In this document: positions 59,655 through 64,000 of the stretch, piece by piece
How the letters are laid out: each line of letters begins with the position of its first letter
How positions within the stretch are numbered: position 1 is the first letter of the stretch
Source: Blattabacterium cuenoti
Lineage (GTDB): Bacteria; Bacteroidota; Bacteroidia; Flavobacteriales; Blattabacteriaceae
NCBI RefSeq assembly: GCF_014252035.1
Contig: NZ_CP059207.1
Location: forward strand, 1-64,000
Length of the DNA stretch: 64,000 bases
Direction of reading: 5' to 3'
Notes under the pieces: generated by a model
Databases searched by the model: none
Seen by the model: the letters and a program-made list of their open reading frames with translations, nothing else
Told to the model about the DNA's origin: nothing
Translations under genes and position numbers: made by a program

Positions 59655-59675
59655 ATTAATAATAATTAATTATTA

Positions 59676-59987
59676 TTATAATAATCCTAATTCTAAACGA
59701 GCCTCATCACTCATAAATTCTTTACTCCATGGCGGATCAAATGTTAATACAACATCAACATTTCTTACATGTTTTATAGACTGAATTTTTTCTTTTACTT
59801 CTAAAGGTAAAGTTTCTGCAACTGGACAATTTATAGTAGTTAAAGTCATAATTATTTTAACATCTTTATTATCAGATATTTTAATATCATAAATAAGACC
59901 TAATTCATAAATATCTACTGGTATTTCAGGATCATATATATTTTTTAGTATAGAAATAATATAATCTTCTAAATTATTTTCATTCAT
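59676..59987 (-). CDS. SufT-like iron-sulfur assembly protein (MIP18/DUF59)
   Basis: This 103-residue DUF59/MIP18 protein helps mature iron-sulfur proteins. Conserved blocks are NIYDPEIPVDIYELGLIYDI and MTLTTINCPVAETLP, with the single Cys of the family. The C-terminal FDPPWSKEFMSDEARLELG is typical of the bacterial SUF-linked version. The suf operon itself is not in the window. It lies 8 bases downstream of the M16 gene and is probably cotranscribed. Confidence 0.9.
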   Translation of the reverse strand: MNENNLEDYIISILKNIYDPEIPVDIYELGLIYDIKISDNKDVKIIMTLTTINCPVAETLPLEVKEKIQSIKHVRNVDVVLTFDPPWSKEFMSDEARLELGLL

Positions 59988-59995
59988 TTTATTAT

Positions 59996-61462
59996 TTATT
60001 TTTCATACTTTAAAAAAGTACCAAATTTATCAAAATGACGAATAGGAAATCCTAATTTCCTTATTTTTGGTAAAATTTCAATTGATTTACCAACAATTAA
60101 AATTATTTTATTAGGAAAATATTTATCACTATTACATGATTTTTGTATACTTTCTATAGTAACAGATTTAATATTATTTAAATAATTTTTATAGAAACCA
60201 TTTGTAAGATTATTTTTTAGTTCACAAATAAACAGATCAATAATTACGTTTGGGTCTTCTAAATCAAAGATAAATTGACCACTCATTTCATTTTTTTTAA
60301 TATCTAATTCTTCTAAGGAAACCTTATTATCAATCATATATGAAATCTCTTTCAATATATCTTTTATAGCTTCATCTGTTACTTCATTTCTTACTTGAGT
60401 ATAAACTGAAAAATAACCGATATATTTATCGGATTTTAGTGTAGAATATGCCCCGTATGTATATGCTTTCTTTTCTCTTAAATTTAAAAATAAACGACTC
60501 TGAGCACTTCCTCCTAAAATTCCATTTGCTAATATAGAAGGGAAATATGAAGTATCATTTTTTTTCAGAAATACAGGTCCACCTATACAAATATAAGATT
60601 GAGTTAAAGAAGGAAGATCTACTACATCTATTTCTATTTCTTTTGGAAGAAGATATTCTTTTTTCATAATATTTTCTTCTACAAAATGTGGTTTTTTTTT
60701 CCATCTAGAAAAATATAAATTGCATAATTTTTTTGCTTGATTTTTTGATATATCTCCTACAAAAGAAAGATAAAACATGTTTGGTGCATAATATTTATTA
60801 TACAATTTTTTTAAATCACTGGAAGTAATATTTTTAATAGATTGTTTTGTTTCATATTCTCCATAAGGATGATTATTTCCAAAATACAATACATTTTTAA
60901 CGCGTTCTAAAATAGAATTTGGATCTTTTTCCAAAATGTTAATATCTATTATTCTTTGTTTGATAATTCTTTCTAACTCTTTGAAATTATCAAAATCATT
61001 ATTCATCACAATATCACTAATGATAGAAACAGATTTAGTTAAAAATTTTTTTAGAGTAGAAATAGATATCTCTGAAAAAGATGTATATAAACTAAGCCCC
61101 ATATAATCAATAATATCATCTAATTCCTCTTTAGAATAATTTTTTGTTCCAGCTCTTAGCATTTGACCAAAAACCTTTCTTATTCCAGATTTATCTTTTT
61201 CTAAAAAAGGCTCACAATCTAATTCTAATCCTATCCTAACTATAGGTAATTTATGGTTTTCTACGATTAAAACTTTTAATCCATTTTCCATTTGGAAAAA
61301 TTTCGGACTTTCAATATTAATTGTTTGATTCCTTTTTAAAATTTTAGGAGGAATACTACGATTTATCGGAAAATTAGTGTTTGAAAACATAATTGTATGA
61401 AAAAAAAATGTTATGATAATAATAATAAAAAATCTACTTCTTTTTGTTATCTTCTGATACAT
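59996..61462 (-). CDS. M16 family metallopeptidase, non-catalytic subunit
   Basis: The 488-residue protein has a signal peptide (about 1-32, FFIIIIITFFFHTIMFS) and two M16 domains. The HxxEH zinc motif is absent: the corresponding stretch reads KSGIRKVFGQMLRAGTKNYS. Such pairs, one active and one inactive, usually act together in the periplasm. It overlaps the catalytic partner upstream by 29 bases, so the two are coupled. Substrates are unknown. Confidence 0.9.
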   Translation of the reverse strand: MYQKITKRSRFFIIIIITFFFHTIMFSNTNFPINRSIPPKILKRNQTINIESPKFFQMENGLKVLIVENHKLPIVRIGLELDCEPFLEKDKSGIRKVFGQMLRAGTKNYSKEELDDIIDYMGLSLYTSFSEISISTLKKFLTKSVSIISDIVMNNDFDNFKELERIIKQRIIDINILEKDPNSILERVKNVLYFGNNHPYGEYETKQSIKNITSSDLKKLYNKYYAPNMFYLSFVGDISKNQAKKLCNLYFSRWKKKPHFVEENIMKKEYLLPKEIEIDVVDLPSLTQSYICIGGPVFLKKNDTSYFPSILANGILGGSAQSRLFLNLREKKAYTYGAYSTLKSDKYIGYFSVYTQVRNEVTDEAIKDILKEISYMIDNKVSLEELDIKKNEMSGQFIFDLEDPNVIIDLFICELKNNLTNGFYKNYLNNIKSVTIESIQKSCNSDKYFPNKIILIVGKSIEILPKIRKLGFPIRHFDKFGTFLKYEK

Positions 61463-62783
61463 TATATAGACGAACTCTGTTATTTTTATTTAAATATTTA
61501 TTAGCTACTCTATTTATATCTTCTACTGTTATTTTTCTATATCTATCAATATCTGTATTAATTAAACTAGCATTTTTGTAATATAAATAATAGTGAATTA
61601 GATTAGATGCAATACCACTCATAGAATAATTATCAGAAATAAATTTTTTTTCAAAATAATTTCTTTGTTTTTCTAATTCGTATCGTGATACCCCTTTCTT
61701 TTTTAAAAAATCTATTTCTTGATCTAAAGCTTTTGTCAATTGATCTAAATCAACACCTGGAGTAATGAGTCCATATATTATAAATATTCCATAATCTTCC
61801 ATAGTTTCTAGAAAAGAACCTGCATAAGAAGCTTTTTGTTGAATATTAACAACATTTTTTATTATTCTAGAACTTTCTCCAGAAGAAAGAATATGATCAA
61901 TCATTCTTAATACATAAGAATCCTGATCAGTCATTTTTGGAATTCTATATGATAAAAAAACACCAGGTACATTGGAATTTTTATCTACACATGTATAGAA
62001 AATTTCTTTTTTTATTGGATCTTCTTTTATTACAACTCTCTTTAATCTATTTTTCCCTCTGGGAATAGATGAAAAATACCTTTTAATTAATTTTCTAGCT
62101 TCAACCATATCAAAATCACCTGCAACAACTAATACTGCATTATTTGGAGTATAATATTTTTTATAAAATTTTTTATAGTCATTTTCATCTGCCTTATCTA
62201 AATCTTTTTCCAATCCTATTATTGGAGATCTATAAGGATGTTTTTTAAATAATAAAGAAGGTATTATTTCATATAATGCTGTTACATAAGGTTGATTTTC
62301 TAAACGCATTTTTTTTTCTTCTTTTACTACTTCTCTTTGTATGTCAATACTTTCTTTATCTACTTTTGCATGTAGCATTCTCTCAGATTCTAACCATAAT
62401 GCAAGTGGTAAACGATCTGATGGTAACATTTCATAATAACAAGTAGAATCTTGATTAGTATAAGCATTATTTTTTCCTCCATTAGAAGCTATATATTTAA
62501 AGTATTCTCCTTTTTTAACATTTTTAGATCCTTCAAACATAAGATGTTCAAAAAAATGTGCAAAACCGGATTTTCCTGGATCTTCGTCTTTACTACCAAC
62601 ATGGTATAAAACAGATACAAAAACTAATGGGTTCGTGTTATCCTGATGTAATATAACATGTAAACCATTTGTAAGTTTTTCTTCAAAAAATCGAATATTA
62701 TTATGCTGTTTGGAACTTAATTGATTATTTATCATCATAGTTATCATTAAGAAAAAAAAATAAAATCTGATCATAGATTGCAA
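61434..62783 (-). CDS. M16 family metallopeptidase, catalytic subunit
   Basis: The 449-residue peptidase keeps the inverted zinc motif HFFEH (in GFAHFFEHLMFEGSKN near 80) and the downstream Glu in QREVVKEEKKMRLEN. A short signal sequence (FYFFFLMITMMI) precedes it, so it probably works in the periplasm with the inactive partner. The start could be ATG 62783 or 62774. The M16 genes are divergent from actA across a 140-base spacer. Confidence 0.92.
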   Translation of the reverse strand: MQSMIRFYFFFLMITMMINNQLSSKQHNNIRFFEEKLTNGLHVILHQDNTNPLVFVSVLYHVGSKDEDPGKSGFAHFFEHLMFEGSKNVKKGEYFKYIASNGGKNNAYTNQDSTCYYEMLPSDRLPLALWLESERMLHAKVDKESIDIQREVVKEEKKMRLENQPYVTALYEIIPSLLFKKHPYRSPIIGLEKDLDKADENDYKKFYKKYYTPNNAVLVVAGDFDMVEARKLIKRYFSSIPRGKNRLKRVVIKEDPIKKEIFYTCVDKNSNVPGVFLSYRIPKMTDQDSYVLRMIDHILSSGESSRIIKNVVNIQQKASYAGSFLETMEDYGIFIIYGLITPGVDLDQLTKALDQEIDFLKKKGVSRYELEKQRNYFEKKFISDNYSMSGIASNLIHYYLYYKNASLINTDIDRYRKITVEDINRVANKYLNKNNRVRLYNVSEDNKKK

Positions 62784-62923
62784 CTAAAGTCAAAAATAGT
62801 TAAACTTTATTTAAAGAAAAATAATTTACGATTTTTTTTTCCTAACAAAAATGTAATTTTTTCTTTTATTCTATTTTTGTTAAAAAAAATTTATGAATCT
62901 GTTTTTATTTATTTAGTATATAT

Positions 62924-64000
62924 ATGAAAAAAATTCTTGTCTATATTTTTATTTTAATTAATTTTTTATTTTCTTCATGTATTAAAGCAGATGAAAATAA
63001 AATAGAAGGAAATGCTCAGAACGGAATCGATCTATTTAAAAAAAATTGTACTGCATGTCATTCTCTAGATCTAAATAAAAAAATGATAGGACCTCCACTA
63101 TTTGGAGTAACAAAAAAAAGAAGTAGAGAATGGTTACATAAATGGATTAAGGATAATAAATCTCTAAGAGCAAGTGGAGATAAAAATGCTATATCTATTT
63201 ATAAAGAATTCGGAAATATAGAAATGAATCCTTTTCCTCAATTATCTGAAAAACAAATAGATGATATTTTATATTTTATCGAAAATCCAACAGTAGAAAA
63301 AAAAGAAACAATAAAAAATATAGAAAAAAATGAAAATAGTGAAAGTGAAATCATAGAGAAACAGTTTTTAATCAAACTGGTAGCTTTATTTTTTAGCATT
63401 TTATCTTTAATAATTATATGGATTTTATATAGAATTTATATTCTTACTACATTATTAAATGAAAATAAAGAACCTATATTTACAAAAAAAGATTTTTTAT
63501 TAGATAAAGTTTACAATTTATTAGGGGGAAAACCCATAAGATGGAAATTATTATCCTGTTTTTTAAGTTTATTTTTATTTTTTAGTATATGTCAGTCTTG
63601 GTTTTTTTTAATGAAAATAGATGTAAATAAAGGATATAAACCTAAACAACCTATTTATTTTTCTCATAAAATTCATTCCGGAATTAATGAAATTGATTGT
63701 CAATATTGCCATTCAAGTGCAAGAAACGGAAAAGTTTCAGGAATTCCATCTATGAATGTTTGTATGAATTGTCATATGACTATAGAAGAATATAAAGGAG
63801 ATTACATAGAAAAAGGAAAAAGCATAGAAGAATATAACAAAGAAATACAGAAAATTTATTATTCTATAGGATGGGATAAAAATAAAAGAGAATATTCTAA
63901 AGAAATTCATCCTACCAAATGGATTCGTATACATAATATGCCAGATTTTGTTTACTTTGATCATTCTCAACATATTATTTCTGGAGAAAACGCCATAAAA
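62924..64000 (+). CDS. actA: Alternative complex III cytochrome c subunit ActA (partial)
   Basis: This open frame runs off the window with 359 codons and no stop. It begins with a signal/lipobox-like segment (INFLFSSC), then a mono-haem domain with CTACHS near 45, a helix, and the multi-haem region with CQYCHSSA and CMNCHMT. The order mono-haem, membrane helix, poly-haem (FSHKIHSGINEIDCQYC, IRIHNMPDFVYFDHSQ) is the ActA of flavobacterial alternative complex III, which passes electrons from quinol to the oxidase. Its haem attachment needs the Ccs proteins at 39,900-43,100. The remaining act genes should follow beyond the window. Confidence 0.9.
   Translation, partial: MKKILVYIFILINFLFSSCIKADENKIEGNAQNGIDLFKKNCTACHSLDLNKKMIGPPLFGVTKKRSREWLHKWIKDNKSLRASGDKNAISIYKEFGNIEMNPFPQLSEKQIDDILYFIENPTVEKKETIKNIEKNENSESEIIEKQFLIKLVALFFSILSLIIIWILYRIYILTTLLNENKEPIFTKKDFLLDKVYNLLGGKPIRWKLLSCFLSLFLFFSICQSWFFLMKIDVNKGYKPKQPIYFSHKIHSGINEIDCQYCHSSARNGKVSGIPSMNVCMNCHMTIEEYKGDYIEKGKSIEEYNKEIQKIYYSIGWDKNKREYSKEIHPTKWIRIHNMPDFVYFDHSQHIISGENAIK

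Noticed and set aside
1..64000. Mobile elements, prophage, CRISPR arrays or restriction systems
   Set aside because: No transposase, integrase, terminal inverted repeat, regular spaced repeat or restriction gene was seen on either strand.

Overview
The window is a very AT-rich, gene-dense piece of a reduced flavobacterial genome. Gene content and protein sequences look flavobacterial: an ActA-type alternative complex III cytochrome, CcsB/CcsA cytochrome c maturation, an OstA-like protein, a DUF3127 protein, and the order flippase - dUTPase-like gene - sugar nucleotidyltransferase. Short spacers, several overlapping genes, no insertion sequences or phage genes, and visible gene erosion point to an obligate endosymbiont. 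Blattabacterium, from cockroaches and Mastotermes, is the best guess. This rests on recognition of sequences, not on a database search, and the host species cannot be told.

Layout. Positions 1-5,600 hold nusA, infB and aspS (transcription and translation). Positions 5,700-10,800 hold ppa, a 2-oxoacid dehydrogenase E2, the NAD(P)HX repair enzyme and lnt, with tmRNA just upstream of lnt. Positions 11,250-16,800 are a complete cell-shape operon on the minus strand (mreB, mreC, mreD, mrdA, rodA). Positions 16,870-25,600 carry folK, ridA, an OstA-like envelope gene, an aminotransferase, truA, an ABC exporter, a SurA-like isomerase, lptB and a thiamine pyrophosphokinase. Positions 25,600-34,400 hold mdh, gcvP, tsaD, an Lrp-family regulator, a 7TM-HD protein, three tRNAs (Ser, Pro, Arg) and clpP. 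Positions 34,500-39,900 hold the flippase/dUTPase-like/nucleotidyltransferase trio, tatA, recA and a metallo-hydrolase. Positions 39,900-46,700 hold ccsB, ccsA, an acyltransferase and alaS. Positions 46,700-54,000 hold sucA, sucB, a small TPR-like gene, an esterase, lolD and sucC. Positions 54,000-64,000 hold dnaX, clpC, nth, DUF3127, an SPFH protein, a SufT-like protein, two M16 peptidases and the start of actA.

How it fits together. sucA, sucB, sucC and mdh supply much of the oxidative TCA cycle. CcsB/CcsA and ActA supply c-type cytochromes for aerobic respiration. Mre/RodA/PBP2 keep a rod-shaped, peptidoglycan-walled cell. Lnt, LolD, LptB, the OstA-like protein and SurA are remnants of outer-membrane biogenesis.

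The most interesting signal is decay at homopolymers. Three genes are each broken by exactly one missing base in or beside a long A/T run: OstA-like at T9, the TPR-like membrane protein at A10/T8, and lolD at T11 on the plus strand. In each, adding one base restores a full, sensible protein. This matches either transcriptional slippage rescue, known in other insect endosymbionts, or a systematic homopolymer undercall in sequencing. Other erosion is seen in a dUTPase homologue without its catalytic motifs, a DnaX without Walker B or zinc module, a ClpC without its N domain, an Nth without its iron-sulfur cysteines, a CcsBA split in two, and an Lnt with no ordinary start codon.
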